This document shows, one piece after another, positions 9,210-17,097 of a stretch of 64,000 bases of DNA. The DNA is from Nitrospirota bacterium (GTDB lineage: Bacteria; Nitrospirota; Thermodesulfovibrionia; Thermodesulfovibrionales; UBA6898), in the NCBI GenBank assembly GCA_016214855.1, contig JACRMT010000015.1, positions 20,117-84,116 of the forward strand. The letters run 5' to 3'. The notes under the pieces were generated by a model. That model was not told the origin of the DNA. It saw only the letters and a program-made list of their open reading frames with translations, and did not search any database. Position numbers and translations under genes: made by a program. The stretch's first letter is position 1, and every line of letters starts with the position of its first letter.

Positions 9210-9662
9210 CTACAGGCTCTTTTCCGTTATCAGCCGAAAAGTCTTCACCTCACCCTGGTAAGTATAGGTTGAAGTAATTGTCAACTTGCAGAGGCCTGAG
9301 GTCGCATTCACTATAAGCGCATTGGAAGTTCTCATGATCTCAAAAGGAGCTCCAGCAGTCGCGGCACTCACCACATCAGTTTCAGCATTGACAAAGTCTA
9401 TGCAGGTATTTCCTGGAGCAGCGCCGCAAACATAAGCTGCCCCATTGCATGTCATGGAAGTCCCTGCTGCTAATAGTTCGTCCATTTTATATGCAGTCAC
9501 GGCCTGCGACTTTGTTGTCAATAGCGCAGTCTTATCAGTGCTGACAGCGCTTGTGATAAGCGGCAGCAATGCAAAAAACGAAATGGAAAGAACAGTAACC
9601 GCTATTAACACCTCTACGAGTGTAAATCCTTTCGCTGGCCCTTTTTTCCACCGTCTGGTCAT
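9210..9662 (-). CDS. pilV: PilV-like minor pilin
   Basis: A type IV prepilin with the leader end AKG/FTLVEVLIAVTVLSISFFALLPL and a short C-terminal domain, about 150 residues in all. The open frame allows ATG starts at 9713, 9677 and 9662. I prefer 9662 because GGAG lies nine bases upstream and the leader is then 12 residues. It is the first gene of the leftward cluster pilV-pilW-pilX-pilY1-gspH-lipoprotein. About 240 bases without a gene separate it from the next pilin, leaving room for the operon promoter. Confidence 0.75.
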   Translation of the reverse strand: MTRRWKKGPAKGFTLVEVLIAVTVLSISFFALLPLITSAVSTDKTALLTTKSQAVTAYKMDELLAAGTSMTCNGAAYVCGAAPGNTCIDFVNAETDVVSAATAGAPFEIMRTSNALIVNATSGLCKLTITSTYTYQGEVKTFRLITEKSL

Positions 9663-9952
9663 GTTATATGTCTCCATAAAGCAGCGCCTTTTTCTTACAT
9701 GATGCATTGTCATTGAACCCTCACGATTATTTTAAAATTATAAAGCAAATACAGTGCCTGTTTAATGTATTTGTAACTATCTGAATTTTAAGGGTATTTA
9801 TTTATCCTGCAAAGGAGAACTGCCTATGAAATGGAAGGCAATTCTACAACTATGAAATCCGTTACATAGTAACAGGCATATTTAAACTCCCTTCCTTGGC
9901 GACTCCGCCCGGCCTGCGGTTGGGCAAGGAATGGATGCCGGGGAGCTTTGAC

Positions 9953-10738
9953 TCAGCGAGCGTCTACCCATTTGAGGTAATCTTCGGACCATTTGCAGAG
10001 CCTGACAAGGCCCGCTGCGTTAATATTGACTGCATAGGCCTCTGTGTTGTTGCTCAGGTACAGCGTTCCGGTAAAAGACGGAACGCCATCTGAAGTCATT
10101 TTCATGCATTTCTTGCCATAACAGGGCGGCGCTGCCATGGTTCCGAAGGATACCGGACTGGAGGGGATTCCTGCTCCGTTTCCGCAGGCGCTCTTGCCGA
10201 CTGTTGCAGTAGCGCCATCCGAGGTCTTGTAGGTGAGGCCGAAACCGACATTGTGGAGAAGTGTCTTTGTGGGCGGAAATCCCGGAGCTGGTGATACCTC
10301 ATCCGGCTCCTTTATATTGTCTCCGTCCGTGTCTTGGTATCTCCAGATGCTGTATAAATTGTTCGTTGTGTCAAAGACGACATACTCCCATCTGCGTCTG
10401 ATCCGGCCTACTGACTCAGAGGGAGGCGCAGGCACGTCATCATCCCTTATAATAACGGAGCCCCCTTGTGAGGCCGCGTCCCTTTGAGCAAAGTGAAGGT
10501 CTGCCATGACCTCCCTCGCGGCAGCACTGATTCTGGTTTCGGAGGTAACGCCCTCAAAGAGTGTCCCGCCGAGTACCGCCACGAGAAGAGCGATGATTGA
10601 AAAGACAACTAAGATCTCAATAAGAGTCAGCCCGGCTTGGCACTGAGTGCTGATTGTTGCAGTTTTTCCTGCCGGCCTGACGCCGGGCCTCTCTATCTTT
10701 GCTGATCCCCTCAACAAACTCCCCCCCTCTCCCTGCAA
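9953..10738 (-). CDS. GspH/FimT-type pseudopilin, paralog of the one at 2232-2915
   Basis: A pilin of up to 261 residues. Around residue 36 comes AGLTLIEILVVFSIIALLVAVLGGTLF, a prepilin site plus helix, followed by the GspH signature (AREVMADLHFAQRDAASQGG). The tail (LYLSNNTEAYAVNINAAGLVRLCKW) closely matches the pseudopilin at 2232-2915. The leader is long if the first TTG at 10738 is used; TTG codons near 10714, just after a G-rich site, would shorten it. The true start is uncertain. It is probably an independent duplicate at the head of the pilin region. Confidence 0.75.
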   Translation of the reverse strand: MQGEGGSLLRGSAKIERPGVRPAGKTATISTQCQAGLTLIEILVVFSIIALLVAVLGGTLFEGVTSETRISAAAREVMADLHFAQRDAASQGGSVIIRDDDVPAPPSESVGRIRRRWEYVVFDTTNNLYSIWRYQDTDGDNIKEPDEVSPAPGFPPTKTLLHNVGFGLTYKTSDGATATVGKSACGNGAGIPSSPVSFGTMAAPPCYGKKCMKMTSDGVPSFTGTLYLSNNTEAYAVNINAAGLVRLCKWSEDYLKWVDAR

Positions 10739-10996
10739 CAGCCGTTAAGTCCTTTGCCTCGTTGTTGGTCCACAAGACAGACGCTATTACGACACACACG
10801 ATGCGGTGCGATTACGAATTGTTCTGTTTGGGTTGGATCAGGATTGAATCGTATGATACTGCTGCTAAACTCAATCCACCATCCCTGACAGATCAGTTAC
10901 AGTGCTGCAATCCCCTCTGGGCTTAGAACTTATACGAAAAATGATTTCTCTGTCAAGGACAAAATGAAGTTATACTCTTTAAATTCTCGACAGACT

Positions 10997-11016
10997 ACCA
11001 TATAATTTGATATGGT
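10997..11016. promoter_or_regulatory. Inverted repeat over a TATAAT box, VapBC operator
   Basis: ACCATAT-AATTTG-ATATGGT is a perfect seven-base inverted repeat containing TATAAT at 11001-11006, immediately before the antitoxin gene. A dyad over the -10 box fits antitoxin autorepression. A clear -35 box is not visible. Confidence 0.5.
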
Positions 11017-11023
11017 TAGCCAT

Positions 11024-11269
11024 ATGAAGACAACCATACAGATACCTGATAGCCTTTTCAACGAGGCACGCAAACTTGCAAATGAGGAGCAGACAACTCT
11101 GAAGGCACTCATGGAGGAGGGACTCCGCCGCATTATTTCTGAACACAGGCAACGCGGCAGTTTCAAGCTCCGTAGCGCCATATTCAAGGGAAATGGTCTT
11201 CAGTCCAATATGGAAGGGGCAAACTGGGAGCGTATCCGTGATATCAGCTATGAAGGACGCGGCAGTTGA
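11024..11269 (+). CDS. VapB-type antitoxin
   Basis: An 81-residue antitoxin beginning MKTTIQIPDSLFNEARKLA, then EEQTTLKALMEEGLRRII, the ribbon-helix-helix pattern of VapB proteins partnered with PIN toxins. I prefer the ATG at 11024, where family members begin, over the ATG at 11012, which would lie inside the operator repeat. The stop TGA overlaps a TTG that starts the toxin frame. The C-terminal half, with NMEGANWERIRDISYEGRG, is the toxin-binding part. Confidence 0.75.
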   Translation: MKTTIQIPDSLFNEARKLANEEQTTLKALMEEGLRRIISEHRQRGSFKLRSAIFKGNGLQSNMEGANWERIRDISYEGRGS

Positions 11270-11795
11270 TTGCAGTAGATACTAATCTTCTGGTGTATGC
11301 ACACCGCGAAGACGCTCAATGGCATGATGCCGCATATCGTTGCATAGCAGGATTGGCAGAAGGGCAGAGCCTATGGGCTATATCATGGCCATGCATTCAC
11401 GAATTCATCGCAATTGTTACTCACCCGAAAATCTATTCTCCGCCGACGCCAATCGACAAGGCAATAGAACAGATCGAAGCCTGGTTGGAATCCCCAAGTC
11501 TTGTTCTGATCTCTGAGACTGAGGATACTGGGCACAGATCAGGCCCGTGCTCCTGAGCAGCCGGATATCAGGGCCTATGGTCCATGATGCAAGAGTCGCT
11601 GCATTATGTGTGCTGCATGGCATAACCGAGTTATGGACAGCTGACAGGAATTTTAGCCGATTCCCTGGAGTTCAAGTCAAAAATCCATTAGGTCATTCGA
11701 AAACTGCCACTTATCTCTTCACTTTGCAGCAGACGAACTCAAGATGGCCTGTTCTTCTTCATTCAGCTTCGTCAGCTCATCGTTTAAATTGGTGA
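11266..11795 (+). pseudogene. VapC PIN toxin, frameshifted
   Basis: The first frame (TTG at 11266 to about 11525) encodes a PIN N-terminus with AVDTNLLVYAHRED and SWPCIHEFIAI. It then loses one base in the ETED(Y)WAQ region near 11527 and stops at 11554-11556. The missing half continues in the next frame (RISGPMVHDARVAALCVLHG, ELWTADRNFSRFPG), including the catalytic Asp positions, and runs on to 11795 past the usual end at Asn-Pro-Leu. No slippery heptamer is visible, so this is an inactivating mutation or a sequencing error, not clearly programmed. Confidence 0.75.
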
Positions 11796-12342
11796 TGGTC
11801 GTTTCAATGTCAGCTATACGTTGCTGAAGGTTAAAGGCAGATACACGTTGCTTCAGGTTAGTGTTTCTGCCCTTGATCTTGCTTCTTGCCTCCTCATTCA
11901 GCTGCTCCCGCTCGTTGATAAGCCTTTCCTGTTCAGGCTGGATAATAGTCTTTCTTTCATTTATTTGATCAAGCCGCTTCATCTGTTCAGAGGTCAGGCC
12001 TCTGGCAACCATACCCTCACTCCCATTCACTGAAGGCTCTTCGGGAGATAGCTGCTTTCCGTTGTCAGGCGACTTCTCCACAGCAGTCGGTTTTGATTCA
12101 TCGCTACTTTCCGTGAGCGTCTCCTTCAGCACCTTCACCTCCTGCATGTTTGCGATCTCTTGCCGGTCAATCTCAAAAGTGCCTCCCTCAAGAACGCACA
12201 GGAGCGTCCCCTTCATATCCCGGCACGACTCAGCAATAATGGTCCTGCCATTTTTTAGCGTTATCTTCACCCCGGCAAAAGACAGCCCAGCCATGCATGC
12301 AATAAGAACAGTCGTCAGGAAGACGACTATTGCTTTTCTCAT
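11719..12342 (-). CDS. Exported coiled-coil protein, unknown function
   Basis: A 207-residue protein. The ATG at 12342 is chosen for the strong upstream AAAGGAGAAGGGAA and because it begins a clean signal peptide (MRKAIVVFLTTVLIACMAGLSFAG). The mature N-terminus is a small beta domain (VKITLKNGRTIIAESC, TFEIDRQEI) like short SH3-like repeats. A Ser/Pro/Glu-rich linker follows, and the last 80 residues form a charged coiled coil (ERKTIIQPEQERLINEREQ, ADIETTITNLNDELTKL). It is probably periplasmic. Its 3' end overlaps the run-on end of the VapC pseudogene on the other strand. Confidence 0.65.
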   Translation of the reverse strand: MRKAIVVFLTTVLIACMAGLSFAGVKITLKNGRTIIAESCRDMKGTLLCVLEGGTFEIDRQEIANMQEVKVLKETLTESSDESKPTAVEKSPDNGKQLSPEEPSVNGSEGMVARGLTSEQMKRLDQINERKTIIQPEQERLINEREQLNEEARSKIKGRNTNLKQRVSAFNLQQRIADIETTITNLNDELTKLNEEEQAILSSSAAK

Positions 12343-12425
12343 TTCCCTTCTCCTTTCTTTGATTCTCGCACAGATATCCTTTATTTCAACAATAATCTGC
12401 TCCAGCAAGTAAGGCTTCAGTGAAT

Positions 12426-12470
12426 AGGGGAGGAATTACCCCCCCCTTGAGGTAAGAGGGGGAAGGGGGC
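12426..12470. repeat. G/C-run hairpin-like intergenic element
   Basis: A run of C8, TTGAGGTAAGA, then G5 and G5 lies between two leftward genes. It resembles, less perfectly, the paired palindromes at 29150-29198 and 41804-41888. A degenerate copy of the same repeat family is possible. Confidence 0.3.
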
Positions 12471-12491
12471 GTTATGTTCCCCATCCTGCTA

Positions 12492-13316
12492 TTACTTGCC
12501 CTCCTTCTTCGCAGGAGGGTTGGTCACAAGGTCTATGATCGTCTTGGCGTCCTTGCCGCCGATCACGACCATGCCGTCAGGGAGAACCAGGGTCGGGGTT
12601 CCGGTGATGCCGAGTTCAGTGGCAAGCTTGATATTGGCCTCGACCTCCGGCTTGTTATCACACTCAGGCTTGGGAATCTCTTTTTTCGCGAAATTATCCT
12701 CAAGCAACTGGACCGAATGCTTGCAGAGAATGCTCTGGGATTTCCAGAAGGCGTCGGGATGCATCGGCAGCGGTATCAGCTTGAGATAAAAAGCGATATC
12801 TTTTCTCTCTGCAACAACTTTTTTTATCTCCTCATGAACCCTTGCGCAGTACGGGCAGTCAGGATCAGTAAAGACCGCCACCCTGTATTTGGCATTCTTG
12901 TCGCCGAGGATCAGGGCATTGTCCAGCGGGATCTTTGCATAATCAACATACTTGATCAGATCACGGTTCACCTTCTCAAAGGTCTCCTGCGTCTTGTTCG
13001 TCCCGGTATCGACCTCAAAAATCGGACCGGCAACAACATGCCGCTTCGAAAAACCGATATACATAACGCCTCTGGTGCCCTTGTCCTCAATAATGACTTC
13101 CCATAGCCCTTTCACCGGGCTGAGTTTGATATCAAGGGGTTTTACCTCGGCAGCGCCCAACTTCGTGAGTATCTGCTGGACATCCTGAATATTCATGGAG
13201 TGACACTTCATGCAGTCCTCTTCACACCCGCCAAAAGCAGCGACCTTCGCCGGCAGCGTGCCCTGGAGGGCATGAAGCACTATGACAAATAAACCAATAA
13301 TCAGAATTTTTTTCAT
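12492..13316 (-). CDS. DsbC/DsbG-like thioredoxin-fold protein with a CxxCH motif
   Basis: A 274-residue exported protein with a signal peptide in the first 25 residues. The C-terminal half is a DsbC-type thioredoxin domain with active site DPDCPYC near residues 150-156 and the cis-Pro loop GITGTPTLVLPDG. The middle (SPVKGLWEVIIEDKG, KRHVVAGPIFEV) is the DsbC N-terminal dimerisation-like region. Just after the signal peptide lies GCEEDCMKCHS, whose CMKCH fits a haem c attachment motif; whether haem is bound is unknown. DsbC-type proteins isomerise disulphides in the periplasm. It is the downstream member of a tandem pair with the gene at 13523-14284. Confidence 0.82.
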   Translation of the reverse strand: MKKILIIGLFVIVLHALQGTLPAKVAAFGGCEEDCMKCHSMNIQDVQQILTKLGAAEVKPLDIKLSPVKGLWEVIIEDKGTRGVMYIGFSKRHVVAGPIFEVDTGTNKTQETFEKVNRDLIKYVDYAKIPLDNALILGDKNAKYRVAVFTDPDCPYCARVHEEIKKVVAERKDIAFYLKLIPLPMHPDAFWKSQSILCKHSVQLLEDNFAKKEIPKPECDNKPEVEANIKLATELGITGTPTLVLPDGMVVIGGKDAKTIIDLVTNPPAKKEGK

Positions 13317-13368
13317 AAAATCTTTCTTCTCCTTACTCGATATGATGATATTTTTTGTGACTGCTCAG

Positions 13369-13419
13369 GGTGTTTGGACTATAGTCTCAACACCTGCAGA
13401 CTGTTCACCTGAACAGTCT
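13369..13419. repeat. Two tandem palindromes between the dsbC-like genes
   Basis: The first palindrome has arms GGTGTT (13369-13374) and AACACC (13389-13394) around a perfect GACTATAGTC core. The second is AGACTGTTC-ACCT-GAACAGTCT (13398-13419), followed on the plus strand by CTTTTTAT. The T-run would suit termination of plus-strand transcripts, but both neighbours run leftward. A regulator site or a processed intergenic hairpin is therefore as likely. Confidence 0.4.
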
Positions 13420-13522
13420 CTTTTTATATCACAACTTGCATTATTTCGCAAAGGAAATGGGAATTCAATGAGGGCTTGCAAAGGGTACACCGGGGAAAAT
13501 GGTAAAAAAACCGAAACCGGAA

Positions 13523-14284
13523 TTACTTTTTGTCGATCTGTTTTATGATATCAGCGGCGTTCATGGCTCCCGGGATGAGCGTACCGTTCGGAAAGATGAC
13601 CGCAGGCGTGCCGCTGATGCCGAGCTTTTCTGCAAGCTTGATATTCTCGTCAATTACTGTGGTCTCGCAGCTTGGTGCAGGAAGAGGCTTCTTCTCAAGG
13701 GCAGCCTCAAGAAGGTCCAGCGATTGCTCGCAGATAATAGCCTTTGATTTTCCGTATGCCTCTTTATGCATCGGCAGGGGGTAGAGGATAACATAGAAGG
13801 CTATATCCTTCCTGTCTTTTATCACCGTCTTCATCTCCTGATGAAGTTTTCCGCAGTATGGTCAATCGGGGTCGGAAAATACAATGATCTTGTTCTTTGC
13901 GGTCTTGTCACCCATAACAAGAGCATCCTTAAGCGGGATCTTTGAGACATCCACCTTGTTGATCTTCTGGAAACTCTCCTGGGTAAGGCTGGTCTTGGAC
14001 TTGATATCAAAGATCTCGCCGCGCGTAATCGGAGAGATAATATGTTTCTTTGCATGATCGACGTAAACGATGGCTTTTTTGCCGCCCATATCAATACCGA
14101 TCTCCCAGAGTCCAGCAACAGGGCTTTGCTTCACATGGATTATTTTTACATTCGGGATGAGGTCGTTCAGAATGCCTTTTGCCTCTTCAGCATTGAGGGG
14201 GTCTCCCTTTGCAGCGGCAATGGCTTCCGGCCTCATGCAGACAAGGGCAAAAAGAATAATTATCAATGTCAATATCTTGCGCAT
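13523..14284 (-). CDS. DsbC-like thioredoxin-fold protein, predicted selenoprotein (TGA = Sec141)
   Basis: Read through one TGA (13862-13864) this is a continuous 253-residue protein parallel to its neighbour at 12492-13316. It has a signal peptide (1-24), a DsbC N-terminal-like region (SPVAGLWEIGIDMGG), the active site FSDPD-TGA-PYC, and the cis-Pro loop GISGTPAVIFPNG. The TGA falls exactly where the neighbour has the first Cys of CPYC. The frame before and after is identical and otherwise free of stops. A perfect 7-bp hairpin follows (13829-13846). In known bacterial selenoproteins Sec replaces a catalytic Cys in just such UxxC sites. No sel genes are in the window, so a nonsense mutation or base-call error stays possible. 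Confidence 0.6.
13829..13846 (-). promoter_or_regulatory. Candidate bacterial SECIS hairpin
   Basis: Read on the minus strand, CTTCATC-AGGA-GATGAAG forms a perfect 7-bp stem with a four-base loop. The stem starts 15 bases after the TGA and the loop starts 22 bases after it. Bacterial SECIS elements lie directly 3' of the UGA, with the apical loop roughly 16-37 bases away and a G among its first two positions; both hold here. The equivalent DNA of the neighbouring Cys-containing paralog cannot form this stem. Confidence 0.5.
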
Positions 14285-14330
14285 GGGATACTATACCACA
14301 ACTTGCCCTGCAGATGAAATACCAAAAAGG

Positions 14331-14783
14331 TCAGAAATTGAGAGGCAGGCCCTCGGTCTTTATCACAAGCCAGGTGGTGCGCTCTTTTTCGAGGGAAAAC
14401 TTCATATGAAAAGGCTTTGAGAGGTCTCCTGCAATATAGCCGGTGTCGCTGCCACGGGTCGCCAATACCCGGACATCCAGTTCAGCCGTGGCAGTCTTAT
14501 CCTTTATATCAATAAGGGTAATCTCATATTCGATCTTGATATTATCCATGTTCTGGAAAAGTCTGGTCATGCCTTCCTTGATAAAGAGATAGGTGAGCCC
14601 GTATTCGTCAGTATAATTGAACGAAACCTTTGCCATGACCTCGTCAATCTTCTCCTGTTCGATCGCCGCTGCACCCTCCCTGAAGAGTTTCTTTATCCTG
14701 CTTTCGTCTGAGGGCCAAATCAAATAGATGATGACCGGGGAGATGATAAGGATAACGAGGTATATGATCGTTCTTCTGCTCAT
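14331..14783 (-). CDS. Membrane-anchored NTF2/SnoaL-like small protein, unknown role
   Basis: A 150-residue protein starting at the ATG that overlaps the bioA stop as ATGA. It has one N-terminal membrane segment (TIIYLVILIISPVIIYLIW). The soluble domain (ESRIKKLFREGAAAIEQEKIDEVMAKVSFNYTDEYG, then LDVRVLATRG and WLVIKTEGLPLNF) has the helix-then-curved-sheet pattern of NTF2-like proteins. It probably faces the periplasm. Coupling to bioA looks positional, since no role in biotin synthesis is known for such proteins. Confidence 0.6.
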   Translation of the reverse strand: MSRRTIIYLVILIISPVIIYLIWPSDESRIKKLFREGAAAIEQEKIDEVMAKVSFNYTDEYGLTYLFIKEGMTRLFQNMDNIKIEYEITLIDIKDKTATAELDVRVLATRGSDTGYIAGDLSKPFHMKFSLEKERTTWLVIKTEGLPLNF

Positions 14784-16159
14784 GTGGTTACCGAGATTAT
14801 AGCATCCCTGAGGACACTCAGCATCTGGCCGAGATTCTCGATGCTGATATTCAGCGGCGGCATGATCACGATAACATTGCCAAGCGGCCTGATGATAACG
14901 CCGTTGTCGCGTGCGTGATAGGCGACCTTCCATCCCATCTTCTCTTCCCAGTCATACGGCTCTTTCGTCTTTTTGTCCAGCACGAGTTCAACCCCTGCCA
15001 TAAGCCCCCTGCTCCTGACATTGCCGACATGGGGGAGTGCAAGCATCTGGCCGAGCCAATCATCGAGAAGTGCGATCTTCGGCGTCATCTGCCTGAGAGT
15101 TTCTTCCTTCTCAAATATATCCAGGCAGGCAACTGCTGCTGCGCAGGCAAGAGGATTGCCGGTATACGAATGACCGTGAAAAAAAGTCCTCAGGTCTTTG
15201 AAATCGCCAAGAAATGCCCGGTATATCTCTTCTGTTGCAAGCGTAACGGCAAGGGGCATGTATCCGCCGGTGATGCCCTTGGAAAGACAGATAATATCAG
15301 GCATGACATGCTCATGTTCGCAGGCGAACATCCTGCCTGTTCTGCCAAATCCCGTTGCAACCTCATCAGCGATAAGAAGAATATTGTATTTGGTGCAGAG
15401 CTCCCTTATGCGCTTAAGATATCCGGGAGGAGAAACGATCATCCCTCCTGCTGCCTGGACCAGGGGCTCTATGATCAGGCCTGCCATCTCATGGTGGTGG
15501 TCTTGCATCAGCTCCTCAAGCTTGTCTGCACAGAAGAGGCTGCAATCAGGATATTCCCTGCCAAGCTCACAGCGGTAGCAGTAGGGCGACGGTGCTTTAT
15601 AGGTCGGGAAAAGGAGCGGACCGAAGGCCTCGTGGAATATAGCTACCCCTCCCACACTCACTGCACCGATCGTGTCTCCGTGATAGGCATTGTTCAGAGA
15701 GAGGAAGGACGTCTTCTGCTTTTCGCCCCGATGCTGCCAGTACTGGAATGCCATTTTGAGGGCAACCTCGACCGCAGTTGAACCATTGTCCGAATAAAAA
15801 ACACGGCTGAGTGAAGAATGAGCATCGAGGAAAGAGGCATTCATCAGCATGACCAGCTTTTCAGCCAGTCGGATAGCAGGCTCATTGCTGAGGCCAAGCA
15901 GTGTGCTGTGGCTTATTCTGTCCACCTGCGCCTTTATGGCATCGTCGATCTCTTTTTTCCGGTGGCCGAATATATTGACCCAAAGTGATGAAACCCCGTC
16001 AAGATACCATCTGCCGTACCTGTCTTTGACAAAAGAGTCCCGGCCCTCGGTGATAATCACAGGCAGGCCCTCCTCCCACTCCTTCATCTGCGTAAAGGGA
16101 TGCCAGATGTATTTCCTGTCGGCATCTTCAAGATGCCTGTTATCTTCCTGAAGCCCCAT
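14780..16159 (-). CDS. bioA: Adenosylmethionine-8-amino-7-oxononanoate aminotransferase
   Basis: A 459-residue class III PLP aminotransferase that makes 7,8-diaminopelargonate from KAPA with S-adenosylmethionine as amino donor, the third-last step of biotin synthesis. The N-terminus (YIWHPFTQMKEW) is the BioA signature, and the PLP Lys is in LSKGITGGYMPLA near residue 294. Other family marks are YHGDTIGAVSVGG, the ADEVATGFGRTG segment and FFHGHSYTGNPLACAAA. Length is normal. No other biotin gene is in the window. Confidence 0.95.
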   Translation of the reverse strand: MGLQEDNRHLEDADRKYIWHPFTQMKEWEEGLPVIITEGRDSFVKDRYGRWYLDGVSSLWVNIFGHRKKEIDDAIKAQVDRISHSTLLGLSNEPAIRLAEKLVMLMNASFLDAHSSLSRVFYSDNGSTAVEVALKMAFQYWQHRGEKQKTSFLSLNNAYHGDTIGAVSVGGVAIFHEAFGPLLFPTYKAPSPYCYRCELGREYPDCSLFCADKLEELMQDHHHEMAGLIIEPLVQAAGGMIVSPPGYLKRIRELCTKYNILLIADEVATGFGRTGRMFACEHEHVMPDIICLSKGITGGYMPLAVTLATEEIYRAFLGDFKDLRTFFHGHSYTGNPLACAAAVACLDIFEKEETLRQMTPKIALLDDWLGQMLALPHVGNVRSRGLMAGVELVLDKKTKEPYDWEEKMGWKVAYHARDNGVIIRPLGNVIVIMPPLNISIENLGQMLSVLRDAIISVTT

Positions 16160-16164
16160 ATCGG

Positions 16165-17097
16165 TTACACCGCTTTCTGCCGATCATAAAAGAAATAGAA
16201 GACAAGCCCGGGCAGGCTGCCGATAAAGGTGGAGAAGAACCATGCAAGAGACAGGGAGGTCGCAGCCTCAGGCGAAATACCGATAAGACCGAGAAGAATG
16301 ACAAACGTTCCCTCACGGACGCCAAGGCCTGATATGGAAACAGGCAGGGCCACAACCGTTATAACGATCGGGAGAAAAACAGCAAGCAGGAGCAGAGAGA
16401 TATCCTCGCCCATCTTCGATGCAAGGATGAGGACACTCACAAAATTCAGCAGCTGGACGACCACGGAAAGAAGAAGGGTCTTCACCATAACAGTCCTCTG
16501 CTTCTTTATGACCGAGAAATATTCGTAAATATCGGTCATGAGCCTGAATCTCTTTCCCAGCCTAAGTCCAAAGAAGAGGAAGCTGCCGATAACAAAGGAT
16601 ACAAAAAACCCCGGCATAAGCCATCTGTGCGGAGATGCCCCAAAAACGTCAAGACTGAACGGAAAGGCGGAAATGCCGATCACCATGAGGGTCACAAAGC
16701 CGAGGTACCGGTCCATAAAAACAGCAGCAAGCGTAACGCTGATCTTCTTCGCGTCCTTGTTCAGGTAATAGGCCCTGACAGCATCGCCGCCCACAACGCC
16801 GGGCAGAAAACTGCTAAAAAAAGCCCCGATCATATACAGCGAAAAGAGTCTCTTAAGCGGATAGTTGTCGGGCAGGAGAAGCTGCCACCGCATCGTAGAA
16901 AAGACCTGGGACAGGATATAGAGCGCTGATGCGCTCAGGAACGTGAAAAGCCCAAGGCTTTTCAGGATATGGATCACCTGCGCCATATCAGCTTTTCGGG
17001 AGATAAGATACAACGAGAAAGAGCTGACAACAAGTTTGAGGATGAGAATGACGACTTTCTTATTTATTGCCAGGGCCAATGACCTTCTTGATGACAT
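16165..17097 (-). CDS. UPF0104 / lysylphosphatidylglycerol synthase-type membrane protein
   Basis: A multi-pass inner-membrane protein of about 310 residues with eight or so hydrophobic segments. The signature FFSSFLPGVVGGDAVRAYYL and the later SISGLGVREGTFVILLGLIG are typical of the UPF0104 (AglD/MprF-N-terminal) family, thought to flip or transfer lipid-linked groups. The start is uncertain: the ATG at 17097 overlaps the 3' end of the glycosyltransferase gene by 38 bases, and a TTG further in (before ALAINKK) is an alternative. With the GT2 and PAP2-GT39 genes it probably serves lipid-linked sugar modification of the envelope. Confidence 0.78.
   Translation of the reverse strand: MSSRRSLALAINKKVVILILKLVVSSFSLYLISRKADMAQVIHILKSLGLFTFLSASALYILSQVFSTMRWQLLLPDNYPLKRLFSLYMIGAFFSSFLPGVVGGDAVRAYYLNKDAKKISVTLAAVFMDRYLGFVTLMVIGISAFPFSLDVFGASPHRWLMPGFFVSFVIGSFLFFGLRLGKRFRLMTDIYEYFSVIKKQRTVMVKTLLLSVVVQLLNFVSVLILASKMGEDISLLLLAVFLPIVITVVALPVSISGLGVREGTFVILLGLIGISPEAATSLSLAWFFSTFIGSLPGLVFYFFYDRQKAV

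Noticed and set aside
11520..11560. Programmed frameshift in vapC
   Set aside because: No slippery heptamer or downstream structure was seen; a simple one-base loss explains it.
13398..13427. Intrinsic terminator with T-run on the plus strand
   Set aside because: There is no plus-strand gene nearby to terminate; listed as a palindrome only.
14915..15781. Long open frame opposite bioA
   Set aside because: It is an antisense shadow of a clear BioA gene, without family motifs or a ribosome site.
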